A stretch of DNA of 64,000 bases from Pseudomonas sp. Q1-7 (GCF_028010285.1 NZ_CP116304.1:2062501-2126500); one strand, 5' to 3'. Positions 1 to 9,208 are shown, counted from the first letter of the stretch. Notes: generated by a model not told the origin, from the sequence alone. Translations and numbers: made by a program.

Positions 1-1
1 C

Positions 2-1219
2 GACGGTGGGGTGTACGCCTATGCCAAGGCGGGGTTCGGCGACTACATGGGCTTTTCTTCGGCCTGGGGCTACTGGATCAGTGCCTGGATCGGCAACGTC
101 AGCTACATGGTGCTGCTGTTCAGCACCCTGGGCTTCTTCTTCCCCCTGTTCGGCGAGGGGAACACGCTGCCGGCGATCATCGGCGCGTCGGTGTTGCTGT
201 GGTTCCTGCACTTCCTCGTGCTGCGGGGCATCAAGGAAGCCGCCTTCATCAACACCCTCACCACCATTGCCAAGATGGTGCCACTGGCGCTGTTCATCGT
301 CCTGACCGGGGTGGCCTTCAAGCTGGACGTGTTCACCAGTGATTTCTGGGGAGCGGGCAACACCGAGCTGGGCAGTGTGATGAATCAGGTGCGCAGCATG
401 ATGCTGGTCACCGTCTGGGTATTCATCGGCATCGAAGGCGCGAGCATCTTCTCCGCCCGCGCCGAGAAGCGCAGCGATGTGGGCAAGGCCACGGTGGTCG
501 GGTTCATTGGCGTGCTGCTGCTTCTGGTGCTGGTCAACGTGCTGTCCCAGGGCATCATGGCCCAGGCCCAACTGGCCGGGTTGAAAAACCCCTCCATGGC
601 CGGTGTTCTGGAGCAGGTGGTCGGGCACTGGGGCGCGGTGCTGATCAGCGTCGGGCTGATCGTTTCCCTGGCGGGTGCGCTGCTGTCCTGGACCCTGCTC
701 TGTGCCGAAATTCTCTTCGCCAGTGCGCGCGACCACACCATGCCGGAGTTCCTGCGCAAGGAAAACGCCAATCAGGTGCCGGCCAATGCCCTGTGGCTTT
801 CCAATGGCCTGATCCAGCTGTTCCTGATCATTACCCTGTTCAGTAGCTCCACCTACCTCAGCCTGCTGTACCTGGCGACCTCGATGATCCTGGTGCCGTA
901 CTTCTGGTCGGCGGCCTACGCCTTGTTGCTGACACTGCGCCACGAAACCTATGAGCAGGACGCCAGCGGGAGGGGCAAGGACCTGCTGGTGGCGTTGATC
1001 GCCGTGATCTACGCGGTCTGGCTGGTGTATGCCGCCGGTGTTCAATACCTGCTGCTTTCGGCGCTGCTCTATGCGCCCGGCGCCATCCTGTTCGCCAAGG
1101 CCAAGCGCGAGCTGGGCCAACCCGTTTTCACGGGAGTGGAAAAGGGGATTTTCGCCGTGGTGGTGATCGGCGCCGTGATTGCGGGGTATGGCCTCTACAG
1201 CGGTTTCCTGAGCCTGTGA
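2..1219 (+). CDS. arcD: Arginine/ornithine antiporter ArcD (5' end outside window)
   Basis: Partial gene: the frame is open from base 2, so the first part of the protein lies upstream and the GTG at 11 is internal. The visible 405 residues are a polytopic inner-membrane protein of the APA superfamily. The stretch YAYAKAGFGDYMGFSSAWGY and the later WVFIGIEGASIFS segment are characteristic of P. aeruginosa ArcD, which swaps external arginine for internal ornithine in the arginine deiminase pathway. The usual downstream arcABC genes are absent; the next gene is an unrelated regulator on the other strand. The family is certain. Exact substrate is inferred from the close resemblance to ArcD. Confidence 0.88.
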   Translation, partial: DGGVYAYAKAGFGDYMGFSSAWGYWISAWIGNVSYMVLLFSTLGFFFPLFGEGNTLPAIIGASVLLWFLHFLVLRGIKEAAFINTLTTIAKMVPLALFIVLTGVAFKLDVFTSDFWGAGNTELGSVMNQVRSMMLVTVWVFIGIEGASIFSARAEKRSDVGKATVVGFIGVLLLLVLVNVLSQGIMAQAQLAGLKNPSMAGVLEQVVGHWGAVLISVGLIVSLAGALLSWTLLCAEILFASARDHTMPEFLRKENANQVPANALWLSNGLIQLFLIITLFSSSTYLSLLYLATSMILVPYFWSAAYALLLTLRHETYEQDASGRGKDLLVALIAVIYAVWLVYAAGVQYLLLSALLYAPGAILFAKAKRELGQPVFTGVEKGIFAVVVIGAVIAGYGLYSGFLSL

Positions 1220-1226
1220 ATCGGCG

Positions 1227-1264
1227 TTGCCTCCGGTGAAGGGCGTGCCCTTCAGCGGAGGCAA
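1227..1264. terminator. Long hairpin after arcD
   Basis: A near-perfect inverted repeat of about 17 bp per arm (TTGCCTCCG...CGGAGGCAA with an inner TGAAGGGC/GCCCTTCA stem) begins eight bases after the arcD stop. There is no clear T-run, so it could be a transcript-stabilising or REP-like hairpin rather than a classical terminator. Confidence 0.5.
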
Positions 1265-1312
1265 GCCGGTCATGCGACGTGACGCCTGTCGCGGGCCCGC
1301 GCCCGGGCTCCG

Positions 1313-1843
1313 TCAGTCGCCGCCGCTCTTGCCGCTCCTGGCGACCCGGAAGGCTTCGAGCCGGCTGTCGCGTTCGTTGGCGTATGCCGGGCTCGGCTCG
1401 CTCAGCAGCTCTTCGCGCCGCAGCACCTGGCCACATCCGTCGCACAAGGGGCCCAGGCCCGCCGGCTGCCCGCAACGGTGAACCAGCCGCACCGCAATGC
1501 CTTCTTCCGGTGACTTGCACCACTGTTCGCCCCAGGCGCGCAGCGCCAGGATCACGGGGTAGAAGGCTTCACCCTTCGCGCTCAGCCGGTACTCGTAGCG
1601 CAGTGGCTTGTCGCTGTAGGGCGTGCGCACCACCAGTTGGTCGGCTTCCATCTGTTTCAGGCGCGTCGCCACCATCTGCGGCGTCCCACCGGTCTGCGCC
1701 TGGATCTCGTCGAAGCGTCGGATGCCCATGAACAGCTCACGCAAGATCAGCACGGTCCAGCGATCGCCGACCAGGTCTTCGGCACGGGCCACCGGACACA
1801 GGGTTTCAACAGCTTTGCTCGGGCCAGGCATGGGGACTTCCAT
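1313..1843 (-). CDS. HxlR-family winged-helix regulator
   Basis: A 176-residue protein whose first ~110 residues form an HxlR-type winged helix: CPVARAEDLVGDRWTVLILR at about residues 17-36, FDEIQAQTGGTPQMVATRLK as the recognition region, and RYEYRLSAKGEAFYPV as the wing. The C-terminal third has two CxxC-like pairs (HRCGQPAG and LCDGCGQ), which could bind a metal. It is divergent from the isochorismatase-like gene at 1934 and separated by 90 bp, the usual layout for HxlR repressors that control the neighbouring enzyme or efflux gene in response to a ligand or redox signal. The target operon is inferred from position. Confidence 0.85.
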   Translation of the reverse strand: MEVPMPGPSKAVETLCPVARAEDLVGDRWTVLILRELFMGIRRFDEIQAQTGGTPQMVATRLKQMEADQLVVRTPYSDKPLRYEYRLSAKGEAFYPVILALRAWGEQWCKSPEEGIAVRLVHRCGQPAGLGPLCDGCGQVLRREELLSEPSPAYANERDSRLEAFRVARSGKSGGD

Positions 1844-1859
1844 TCGTTGATTTTGCTGA

Positions 1860-1872
1860 TATGATTTTCATA
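1860..1872. promoter_or_regulatory. Candidate HxlR operator
   Basis: TATGATTTTCATA is a 13-bp palindrome (TATGA/TCATA) in the AT-rich gap between the divergent regulator and hydrolase genes. Its place fits an operator serving both promoters; no experimental consensus was matched. Confidence 0.3.
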
Positions 1873-1933
1873 GCTTTAACGGATGCTAGCAAACCAGGGA
1901 TGTCCGATCACCCTCAAACGGCGAGGAACCTTC

Positions 1934-2560
1934 ATGTCGAACACCGCCTATCCTATCGGCACAACGGCCTATCTGCTTGTCGATCCCTACAACGACTTCC
2001 TCTCCGAGGGCGGTCGCGTCTATCCCCACATCGAGCCCATCGCCACGCAGGTCGGCCTGCTCGACAACCTGCGGGCACTCGACCGCGCCGTGCGCGAACG
2101 CGGCATCCAGGTGGTGATCGTGCCGCACCGCCGCTGGGAACCCGGCGACTACGAAACCTGGGCGCACCCGAGCCCGAACCAACGCAAGATCATGCAGGGC
2201 CATCACTTCGCCCGTGGCGAGTGGGGCGGCGAGTGGCACCCCGACTTCGCACCCCGGGACGGCGACATCATCGCCTCGGAGCACTGGGGATCGAGCGGAT
2301 TCGCCAACACCGACCTGGACTTCCGCCTCAAGCAGAGGGGCATCACCCACGTCATTGTCGTCGGCCTGCTGGCCAATACCTGCATCGAAGCGACGGCGCG
2401 CTATGCCTCGGAGCTTGGCTACCACGTCACCCTGGTGCGTGACGCCACGGCCGCTTTCCGGCACGAGATGATGCACGCCGCGCACGAGCTGAACGGGCCC
2501 ACGTTCGCGCACCGCATCGTCGACACCCGCGAACTCCTGCTGGAGCTGCAACAGCACTGA
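1934..2560 (+). CDS. Isochorismatase-family cysteine hydrolase
   Basis: A 208-residue alpha/beta hydrolase of the isochorismatase/nicotinamidase superfamily. The catalytic Asp lies in LLVDPYNDF near the start and the nucleophilic Cys in LLANTCIEATARYA at about residue 147, in the usual context. The start at 1934 is preferred over the upstream ATG at 1883 because GCGAGGA lies at proper distance before it and the first residues then match the family start. It is followed after 10 bp by an MFS gene, so the two are probably co-transcribed, with the divergent HxlR gene as likely regulator. Hydrolysis of a small amide or vinyl ether is expected; the substrate is unknown. Confidence 0.85.
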   Translation: MSNTAYPIGTTAYLLVDPYNDFLSEGGRVYPHIEPIATQVGLLDNLRALDRAVRERGIQVVIVPHRRWEPGDYETWAHPSPNQRKIMQGHHFARGEWGGEWHPDFAPRDGDIIASEHWGSSGFANTDLDFRLKQRGITHVIVVGLLANTCIEATARYASELGYHVTLVRDATAAFRHEMMHAAHELNGPTFAHRIVDTRELLLELQQH

Positions 2561-2570
2561 GGGGCTCGAC

Positions 2571-3812
2571 GTGTCCGAAGCGTCCACGACTGCGACCGGA
2601 ATTTCCGGTCGCCTGCTCGTCATGATGGCGGTGAGCTGTGCGCTCGCCGTCTCCACCATCTACTACCACCAGCCGCTGCTGGCGCAGATGGCCTCGTCGT
2701 TCGGCCTGGCGCCGGCGCAGGCCGGCCTGATCAGCACGCTGACGCAACTGGGCTACGCGATGGGACTGCTGCTCATCGTGCCGCTGGCCGACTGCCGGCA
2801 GCCACGCCGGCTGGCGACGCTGGCCATCGCCACGAACGCCGGCGCCCTGCTTGCCTGTGCCGCCGCCCCAAACTTTGCAATGCTCTGCGCCAGCAGCTTC
2901 GTCGTCGGCGTGACGGCGATCACCGCGCAAATCATCATTCCCTCGCTTTCGTCCCTGGCGACACCTGCGACACGCGGCCGAGTCGTGGGCGCATTGCTGA
3001 GCGGCCTCTCCGCCGGGTTGCTGCTGGCGCGCACCGTCGGTGGCTTCCTCGGCGCCCAGGGAGGGTGGCGAAGCGTCTTCGCGCTGGCCGCGCTCGTCGA
3101 TGTGCCGCTGCTGATCATCGTGGCCCGGAGCCTGCCGCTGGCCACGAATCAGGCTTCGATCGGCTATGCCGGGCTGATCCGCTCGCTGGGCAGCCTGGTG
3201 CGCGAGGAACCGGTGCTACGCCTCTGCGCGGCAAGCGGTTTCATGCTGTTCGCCGCGGTCAGCGCGCTCTGGGCCTCGCTGGCGGCGCTGCTGGCACAGC
3301 CCCCCTACGCGTTCGGACCCGCCACCATCGGCTTGTTCGGCCTGGTCGCGCTGTTGGGCATCGCCGCGTCGCCGGGCATCGGCGTCCTGGTCGATCGTCT
3401 CGGTGCGCGGGCCATGGTGCTGGCGGGGGCGATGACCCTCGTCCTGGGCATGGTTTTCGTCGCGGCCGCTGGCCACAGCCTGGTCTGGCTGATCGTCGGA
3501 CTGGTGCTGATCGACTTCGGCAACCGTGGCGGCCTGGTCGCCAACCAGTCGCGCATCTACGCCTTGCGCGCCGAAGCGCGTAGCCGGCTGAACACTGTGT
3601 TCATGAGCGCCTACTTCCTGGGCGGTGCCGCCGGCGCCGCAGCGGGAAGCTATGGCGCGCACCGCGCCGGCTGGATCGGCCTTGCCTCGGTAGGCGCCTT
3701 GTTCGCCGTCCTGGCCGCCGTGATCAACGCGCGCACGCCGCGCACGGCGGACACGACGCTCGCCGTCGAGCGCGCCGGGGCGACGCACGGTCCGCAAGGA
3801 CCCCGTGAATAA
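2571..3812 (+). CDS. MFS transporter
   Basis: A 413-residue major facilitator with about twelve hydrophobic segments. It belongs to the group beginning with a YYHQPLL element in TM1 and a QLGYAMGLLLIVPLAD loop in TM2, which includes many predicted drug or small-molecule exporters. It starts with GTG at 2571, only 10 bp after the hydrolase stop, so it is probably in the same operon. Two adjacent genes encoding a small-amide hydrolase and an exporter suggest detoxification or export of a catabolite, but this is inference. A paralogue of the same group lies at 43235. Confidence 0.85.
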   Translation: MSEASTTATGISGRLLVMMAVSCALAVSTIYYHQPLLAQMASSFGLAPAQAGLISTLTQLGYAMGLLLIVPLADCRQPRRLATLAIATNAGALLACAAAPNFAMLCASSFVVGVTAITAQIIIPSLSSLATPATRGRVVGALLSGLSAGLLLARTVGGFLGAQGGWRSVFALAALVDVPLLIIVARSLPLATNQASIGYAGLIRSLGSLVREEPVLRLCAASGFMLFAAVSALWASLAALLAQPPYAFGPATIGLFGLVALLGIAASPGIGVLVDRLGARAMVLAGAMTLVLGMVFVAAAGHSLVWLIVGLVLIDFGNRGGLVANQSRIYALRAEARSRLNTVFMSAYFLGGAAGAAAGSYGAHRAGWIGLASVGALFAVLAAVINARTPRTADTTLAVERAGATHGPQGPRE

Positions 3813-3816
3813 AGGG

Positions 3817-3832
3817 CCGGGCGAATGCCCGG
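3817..3832. terminator. GC hairpin between convergent genes
   Basis: CCGGGC-GAAT-GCCCGG forms a 6-bp stem four bases after the MFS stop codon and just before the end of the facing gene, a fitting place for a bidirectional terminator. It has no T-run. Confidence 0.45.
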
Positions 3833-3838
3833 GGCGGC

Positions 3839-4090
3839 TCAATGCAGCTCTTTCGACAGCTGGCCGAACTGGCGGTCCGCCGTGCTCAGGCGCTCCAGCT
3901 CGCGGCGCACCATGTTGGCGAAGGTGGAGGGCTTGAGGTGGTAGAGCTCGGTAGCCACCCAGGCCAGCCAGCGCGGGCCCATGGCTTCGCGCTGTGCCAG
4001 CAGGCGCAGCGCTTCGTCACGGGCCTGCGCGGCATGTTCCTGGTGGAACTGCCGGCGGCTCTCGGGCTCAGTTGGCTTGCAGGCCGACAT
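3839..4090 (-). CDS. Small hypothetical protein coupled to the YebC-like gene
   Basis: An 83-residue, charged, mostly helical protein with no signal peptide or membrane segment and no domain I recognise. Its ATG lies 23 bp inside the 3' end of the YebC-like gene on the same strand, so translation is probably coupled. The residue composition and the stop near a terminator-like hairpin fit a real gene, but homology could not be tested here. Confidence 0.55.
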   Translation of the reverse strand: MSACKPTEPESRRQFHQEHAAQARDEALRLLAQREAMGPRWLAWVATELYHLKPSTFANMVRRELERLSTADRQFGQLSKELH

Positions 4091-4772
4091 AGACGTTCTG
4101 CACGTCGTCGTGGTTGTCCAGGGCTTCGAGGAAGGCTTCCACTTCCTCCAGCTCGGCGCCGGACAGGCTCACCGGGTTCTTCGCCTTGTAGCCCAGGTTG
4201 GCGGACTGCACGTTGAAGCCGAACTCCGGCAGTGCCTTGCACACGGCGTCCAGGTCGGTCGGGTCGGTGTAGAACAGGGTGGCGCCTTCCTCGGCGGCTT
4301 CGAAGTCCTGGGCACCGGCCTCGATGGCGGCCAGTTCCACGTCGGCGTCGGCGCTTGCCGGCTCGGCTTCGATCATGCCCAGGTGGTCGAAGTCCCAGGA
4401 TACGGAACCGGACGTGCCCAACTGGCCCTTGCGGAACAGCACGCGCACTTCGGCGACGGTGCGGTTCAGGTTGTCGGTCAGGCATTCGACGATCACCGGC
4501 ACGCGGTGCGGGGCGAAGCCTTCATAGAGGGTGCGCTCGTAGTGGACCACTTCGCCCGACTGGCCGGAGCCTTTCTTGATGGCGCGCTCCAGGGTGTCTT
4601 TCGGCATGGAGGCCTTCTTGGCCTGGTGCACGGCGAGGCGCAGCTTGGGGTTCATGTCCGGATCGGCGCCGTTGCGCGCGGCGATCATGATTTCCTTCAC
4701 CAGTTTGCCGAAGATCTTTCCTCGGGCGTTGGCGGCGGCTTCTTTCGGTTTGGCTTTCCACTGGGCGCCCAT
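4068..4772 (-). CDS. YebC/PmpR (YeeN-type) regulator or translation factor
   Basis: A 234-residue YebC-family protein starting at [20 protein letters not shown]; the frame is open further upstream but that extension is not family-like. The three-domain signature is present: the basic N-terminal region, [19 protein letters not shown], then [18 protein letters not shown] and a [11 protein letters not shown] segment. YebC proteins were described as transcription regulators (PmpR in P. aeruginosa) and some are now known to relieve ribosome stalling. This copy has the short start seen in YeeN rather than the MAGHSKW start of canonical YebC, so it is probably the second paralogue and not the one next to ruvC. 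Confidence 0.85.
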   Translation of the reverse strand: MGAQWKAKPKEAAANARGKIFGKLVKEIMIAARNGADPDMNPKLRLAVHQAKKASMPKDTLERAIKKGSGQSGEVVHYERTLYEGFAPHRVPVIVECLTDNLNRTVAEVRVLFRKGQLGTSGSVSWDFDHLGMIEAEPASADADVELAAIEAGAQDFEAAEEGATLFYTDPTDLDAVCKALPEFGFNVQSANLGYKAKNPVSLSGAELEEVEAFLEALDNHDDVQNVYVGLQAN

Positions 4773-4948
4773 GGCGGCTCTCTCGCTGGTTGCGTGTTCG
4801 GGGAACGGGCTCGGGGCGCGTTCGCGATGGGCGGCGATTCTACTGGGGCGACGGGGCGCCCGGCCAGCCAACTCGTCAGTTGACGTTGCAAGTGGGCGGC
4901 CAGGGCCTAGGGTGAGGGAATCCGGATGGCGTTGCGGAGGAACCGGCC

Positions 4949-5698
4949 ATGCTGCAGGCGGTGCTGCTCGATATCAGTGGCGTGCTGTGCGACGGCGACC
5001 AGCCCATCCCTGGTGCTCGGGAAGCGGTGCGCACACTGCAGGACAATGGCTATCCGTTGCGCCTGGTGACCAACACCTCGCGCCAGGGCCGGGCGGCGCT
5101 TCACCGGCAGTTGACTGGCATGGGGTTCGCCGTCGCGCCCGAGCAGTTGTTCACCGCGCCCCAGGCGGTGCTGCGCCATGTACGGGCGGCGGGGCTGCAT
5201 CCGTACTGCCTGATTCATCCCGAGCTGGAAGCCGAGTTCGCCGGGCTGCTCGATGCGGCCGAGCCCGACGCCGTGGTGCTGGGCGATGCGGAGCTGCGCT
5301 TCGACTATGCGCACCTCGACCGGGCCTTCCAGTTGCTGATCCAGGGGGCGCCGCTGATCGCCATGGGAGATAACCGCTATTTCCGCAGCCAGGGTGTCCT
5401 GCACCTGGATGCCGGCCCCTTCGTGCGGGCCCTGGAATACGCGGCGGACACCACGGCGCGGGTGCTCGGCAAGCCCTCGGCGGATTTCTTCGCCAGCGCC
5501 CTGGACGACCTGGGCGTGGACGCCGGGTCGGTCCTGATGATCGGCGACGACGTCGACGCGGATGTCCTCGGCGCCCAGGCGGCCGGTCTGCAGGCCTGTC
5601 TGGTGCGTACCGGCAAGTACCGCGCCGGCGACGAGGCGCGGGCACCGTCGGCCTCGTTGGCGGCCGACCTGGCCGAAGCCGTGGCGCGCTGGTGTTGA
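4949..5698 (+). CDS. LHPP-like HAD-IIA phosphatase
   Basis: A 249-residue haloacid-dehalogenase hydrolase of subfamily IIA. Motif I is [12 protein letters not shown], in which the usual second Asp is replaced by Ser. That DxSG form is characteristic of the LHPP group (phospholysine/phosphohistidine/pyrophosphate phosphatase), so this is a family feature and not a defect. Motif II is VTNTS, the conserved Lys is in [10 protein letters not shown], and motif IV is [14 protein letters not shown]. The substrate is uncertain. It stands alone, divergent from the YebC-like gene, with a GGAGGA site before the start. Confidence 0.85.
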   Translation: MLQAVLLDISGVLCDGDQPIPGAREAVRTLQDNGYPLRLVTNTSRQGRAALHRQLTGMGFAVAPEQLFTAPQAVLRHVRAAGLHPYCLIHPELEAEFAGLLDAAEPDAVVLGDAELRFDYAHLDRAFQLLIQGAPLIAMGDNRYFRSQGVLHLDAGPFVRALEYAADTTARVLGKPSADFFASALDDLGVDAGSVLMIGDDVDADVLGAQAAGLQACLVRTGKYRAGDEARAPSASLAADLAEAVARWC

Positions 5699-5843
5699 GG
5701 CGGGGAGGGGGCCGGCCCCGCACCTGGACGGCGCCAATGCAGTGCCACAGGGGTATGAAGCCAGATTGCCATATGGTTAGACTGCGCTACCCATGCCGAT
5801 CAACGCCAGACGGCGTTCCCAGTCCCGGCGAGGCGGAGTTCGA

Positions 5844-7622
5844 ATGCAGCCGTTGTGTCCTGCAAAGGCGCCAGAGAGCGCCAACGATGATCGATTCGAG
5901 GGCCTGGTCCGCCTGGCCCGCCGACACTTCGGTGTCGTCGCGGCGCTGCTGGCGACGGGCGCCACGGACCGCCCGCGGGTCCGCGCGTACGACGGCCCGG
6001 CCTCCGACAAGGCCTGGCGCTTCGAGCCGTTCGACCCGGCCTTGCACGGCGGCGATGCGCTGATCCAGGTCCCCGACATTCAGGTCGACGAGCGCCTCCG
6101 CGAGCACGCACTGCTGCGGGCCATGCCCCAGGCCCGCTTTCTCGCCGCCTGCCCACTGCCCCATGCGGGCGGCGAAGTGTCCGGCGCGCTGTACCTGCTG
6201 GATTGCCAGCCCCGTGCCCTGGACCCGGCCCAGCAACACATGCTGCGCGAGCTCGCCGGGCTCGCCGCCGACCTGTTGGCGCGGGAAGCGGCCGATGCCC
6301 GGCTGCGGCGGGAAATGGAGGCACTGCGCGCCAGTGAGCGGCGCATGGCGCTGGCCATCACCGGCAGCGGTACCGGCATCTGGGACCGCAACGTCGCCAC
6401 CGGCGAAATCCATTACTCCAGCGGTTGGAAAGCCCTGCTGGGCTACGCCGAGCATGAAATCGGCAACCGCATCGAAGAGAGCTATACGCGTGTCCATCCG
6501 GCGGACCTGGACTATGTGCGGGCCACCATCCAGGCGCATTTCGAGCAGCGCACCGAAGCCTATGAAGTGGAGCATCGTCTGCGCTGCCGCGACGGCGGCT
6601 ACAAATGGGTGTGCAGCCGCGGCAAGGTGGTGGAGCGCGATGCCGTCGGCGCGCCCCTGCGCATGATTGGAACCACCACCGACATCACCGCCCTGCGCGA
6701 GATGGCGGAACGGGTGCAGCGGTCCGCCGCGCTGATGACCGACCTGACCAACGAAATCCCGGGCATGGCCTTCCAATACCGGCGAGGCGCGGATGGCCGG
6801 TCAAGCTTTCCCTACGTCAGTGGCGGGGCACGCGACATCTATGGACTTGCAGCGGAGTGCCTGATGGACCGCGCGGAGGCCTTGCAGGCGATCATCCATC
6901 CGGACGACCTGGCGCACTACCACCAATCCCTGGAATCGTCCGCCCGCCACCTCACGCCCTGGCACCTGGAGTACCGGGTGGTGCTGGCCGGACAGGGGAC
7001 GCTCTGGCGCCAGGGCGAGGCGCGGCCCAAGCGCCTGGACGACGGCAGTGTGCTCTGGCACGGCTTCATCACCGATATCACCGAGCGCAAGGCGATAGAG
7101 GCCGAATTGCAGTTGTTCGCCACCACCGACTTCCTCACCGAGCTCTCCAATCGCCGGCATTTCATGCAGCAACTCGACGCGGAGCTGGTCCGGGTGCGGC
7201 GCAAGCCCGACCACGCCGCCACCATCCTGATGTTCGACCTGGACCACTTCAAGGCGATCAACGATCGCTGGGGGCATTCGGTGGGCGACCAGGCATTGCG
7301 GCATTTCGCTTCCATTCTCTGCACCCAGCTGCGCAGGACCGATGCCGCCGGACGGATGGGCGGCGAAGAGTTCGCCGTGGTGCTGGGCAATGCCACCCTC
7401 GACCACGCCATTGCCTTCGCCCGGCGCATCCAGGCGGAACTCGACAAGGCGCCCGTGCTGCATGGCAACGAGCGAATCCCACTGACCGTCAGCATCGGCG
7501 TTACTGCCATCCAGGCCCTCGACCCGAGCGCGGAGGCCGCCTTGTCGCGCAGCGACATGGCCCTGTACCGCGCCAAGCGGGGCGGCCGGAACCGTATCGA
7601 GTGCCACAACGGCGCGGCCTGA
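5844..7622 (+). CDS. Diguanylate cyclase with two PAS domains
   Basis: A 592-residue cytoplasmic protein. The N-terminal ~150 residues look GAF-like. Two PAS domains follow (about 165-290 and 300-425), each ending in a PAC-type TTDITALRE or ITDITERKA turn, and a GGDEF domain occupies about 430-590. The signature is GGEEF at about residue 505, so the cyclase should make c-di-GMP from GTP. RRTD lies five residues upstream and is the RxxD inhibitory site, so product feedback is predicted. The start at 5844 is preferred to 5793 because GGAG lies five bases before it. No membrane segment is seen, so the signal is probably intracellular. Confidence 0.9.
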   Translation: MQPLCPAKAPESANDDRFEGLVRLARRHFGVVAALLATGATDRPRVRAYDGPASDKAWRFEPFDPALHGGDALIQVPDIQVDERLREHALLRAMPQARFLAACPLPHAGGEVSGALYLLDCQPRALDPAQQHMLRELAGLAADLLAREAADARLRREMEALRASERRMALAITGSGTGIWDRNVATGEIHYSSGWKALLGYAEHEIGNRIEESYTRVHPADLDYVRATIQAHFEQRTEAYEVEHRLRCRDGGYKWVCSRGKVVERDAVGAPLRMIGTTTDITALREMAERVQRSAALMTDLTNEIPGMAFQYRRGADGRSSFPYVSGGARDIYGLAAECLMDRAEALQAIIHPDDLAHYHQSLESSARHLTPWHLEYRVVLAGQGTLWRQGEARPKRLDDGSVLWHGFITDITERKAIEAELQLFATTDFLTELSNRRHFMQQLDAELVRVRRKPDHAATILMFDLDHFKAINDRWGHSVGDQALRHFASILCTQLRRTDAAGRMGGEEFAVVLGNATLDHAIAFARRIQAELDKAPVLHGNERIPLTVSIGVTAIQALDPSAEAALSRSDMALYRAKRGGRNRIECHNGAA

Positions 7623-7792
7623 TACGTCGATAGTGCCGGCACGCGGGCCTGCTCGGTGCCGTCTCCCGAGGACCGGCGGCGGTACGGCGCTATACCTTAT
7701 CGCGAGAAAATCTCCCCCTCATGGGACAGCGCATTGCACAGGATGGGGCGGAATCGCGCATCATGGGCGCATTCAGCTCAAGGGAGGATTCC

Positions 7793-8644
7793 ATGGAGGT
7801 CTTGTCATCCGTTCCGCGTCTTGCCGCCCTGTCGCTGGGGCTGGCGCTCGCCGGCAGCGCCGTGGCCAGCGAAGAGACGCAATTGGTGGAGTCCATCAAC
7901 GCCTATCGCAACCAGGTGCAGCCCTGCGCCGGGCAGGCCTCGATGGAGCTGCCGCCGCTCAGGCCCGATCCGCGTCTGGTCCTACCGGCCGGCAGCATCG
8001 GCGACCTGCAGCAGGCGCTGACTCGCACGGCCTATCCGCTGGTCAATGTTCAGGCCATCAACCTCTCCGGCCCCCGCGACGCCCAGGCGGCCATGAAGGC
8101 GCTGCAGGAAAGCTTCTGCCAGGTGGTGCTGGACCCGCAGTTCGTCGATGTGGGTGTGAGCCGCGAGGGCGTGGATTGGCGCATCGTGCTGGCGCGGCCG
8201 CTGCTGGTCGGCGGCCTGGGTGACTGGCAGGCCGAAGGGCAGAAGCTGCTGGAGCAGATCAACGCCGCCCGTGCCCAGGCTCGCCAATGCGGGACGCAGT
8301 CCTTTCCCGCCGCCGCGCCGCTGACCTGGAACGCCACCCTGGCCGACGCCGCCCAGAGCCACACCAGAGCCATGGCCAACCAGAACTTCTTCGACCACAA
8401 GGACCGCGACGGCCGTACCCCCGGCGACCGTGCCGAACTGGCCGGTTACGCCGCCCAGGCGGTCGGCGAGAACATCGCCGCGGGCCTGGATACCTCGACC
8501 AAGGTGGTGGAAGGCTGGCTGGCCAGCCCCGGCCACTGCGCCAACCTGATGAATGCGCAGTTCCGCGAGTTGGGCGCCGCCTACGCGGTGGACCCGAAGA
8601 GCGACGCGGGTATCTACTGGACGGCGATGTTCGGGGCGCAATGA
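7793..8644 (+). CDS. Exported double-CAP (SCP/PR-1) domain protein
   Basis: A 283-residue protein with a Sec signal peptide (about residues 1-25, ending GSAVA). The C-terminal half (about 150-283) is a CAP domain with its cavity residues: His190, His202 in DHKD, Glu226 in GENIA and His248 in SPGHC. The N-terminal half (about 28-140) repeats the same plan, beginning LVESINAYRNQVQPC against LLEQINAARAQARQC, but lacks the histidines, so it looks like a degenerate tandem copy. AGGGAGGA precedes the chosen ATG; an earlier in-frame ATG at 7721 would bury the signal peptide. CAP proteins are secreted and bind lipids or other ligands; the role here is unknown. Confidence 0.85.
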   Translation: MEVLSSVPRLAALSLGLALAGSAVASEETQLVESINAYRNQVQPCAGQASMELPPLRPDPRLVLPAGSIGDLQQALTRTAYPLVNVQAINLSGPRDAQAAMKALQESFCQVVLDPQFVDVGVSREGVDWRIVLARPLLVGGLGDWQAEGQKLLEQINAARAQARQCGTQSFPAAAPLTWNATLADAAQSHTRAMANQNFFDHKDRDGRTPGDRAELAGYAAQAVGENIAAGLDTSTKVVEGWLASPGHCANLMNAQFRELGAAYAVDPKSDAGIYWTAMFGAQ

Positions 8645-8686
8645 GCACCCCGCTTGGCCGATTCGACTGCGCCCGGAAATCCGGGC

Positions 8687-9127
8687 TCAGCTTGCCGGCG
8701 GCGCCGGACGTTTCGGCGTCGCCCGGTTCCAGCGCCGCTCGATGGCGCCGGATGACGCCGCCTTCAGCAGCCGCTTGAAGCTCGGGCATTCCGAATGGCG
8801 CGGCGCGGGACAGGCCGCCGCGTGCCGCAGGCCGTCGCTCATGGCTTTCAGGCGCTTGACCCGCGCGTCGATCTCATCGGCTTTCGCCAGCAGCAGGTCA
8901 CGGTCGATATTCGGCTCGTCGTCGGGCGAGAACATCGAGCGGATCTCATCCAGCGACAGACCCGCCGCCTGCCCCAATGAAATCAGTGCCAACTGATCCA
9001 GGATGCCGGGCGCGAACCAGCGGCGGCTCCCTCGCTGGCTGAGGGAGCGAAGCAGCCCTTTCTTCTCGTAGAAACGCAGCGTCGACGCGGGAATGCCCGA
9101 CCGTCTGGCGACCTCGGCAATGTCCAT
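8687..9127 (-). CDS. MerR-family regulator
   Basis: A 146-residue MerR regulator: winged helix at residues 1-70 (MDIAEVARRSGIPASTLRFY start and RRWFAPGILDQLALI), then a dimerisation coiled coil (about 75-110). The C-terminus has CPAPRHSECPSF, two Cys in a short loop that could sense a metal or redox state, though the known CueR, ZntR and SoxR signatures are not present. It is divergent from the DUF2938 operon, and a 19-bp-spacer promoter with a dyad lies between them, so that operon is the predicted target. MerR proteins activate such promoters by untwisting the DNA. Confidence 0.88.
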   Translation of the reverse strand: MDIAEVARRSGIPASTLRFYEKKGLLRSLSQRGSRRWFAPGILDQLALISLGQAAGLSLDEIRSMFSPDDEPNIDRDLLLAKADEIDARVKRLKAMSDGLRHAAACPAPRHSECPSFKRLLKAASSGAIERRWNRATPKRPAPPAS

Positions 9128-9137
9128 TTTCTGCCCC

Positions 9138-9168
9138 TTGACTTGAAGTTGACTTCAACTTCTACAGT
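9138..9168 (+). promoter_or_regulatory. MerR-type promoter with 19-bp spacer and operator dyad
   Basis: The -35 TTGACT (9138-9143) and -10 TACAGT (9163-9168) are separated by 19 bp, longer than the normal 17, and the spacer carries the near-palindrome TTGAAGTTGACTTCAA. This is the classical layout of promoters activated by MerR proteins. It fires toward the DUF2938 gene, whose ATG is 40 bp downstream, and lies directly before the divergent merR-like gene. Confidence 0.85.
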
Positions 9169-9208
9169 GAGCCCCAGCCCGTCCAACCGTCAACGCCTGG
9201 AGGCTCAT

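Noticed and set aside
5787-6776. A 329-codon minus-strand frame inside the diguanylate cyclase gene
   Set aside because: The plus strand has recognisable PAS and GGDEF domains; the antisense frame has no recognisable features.
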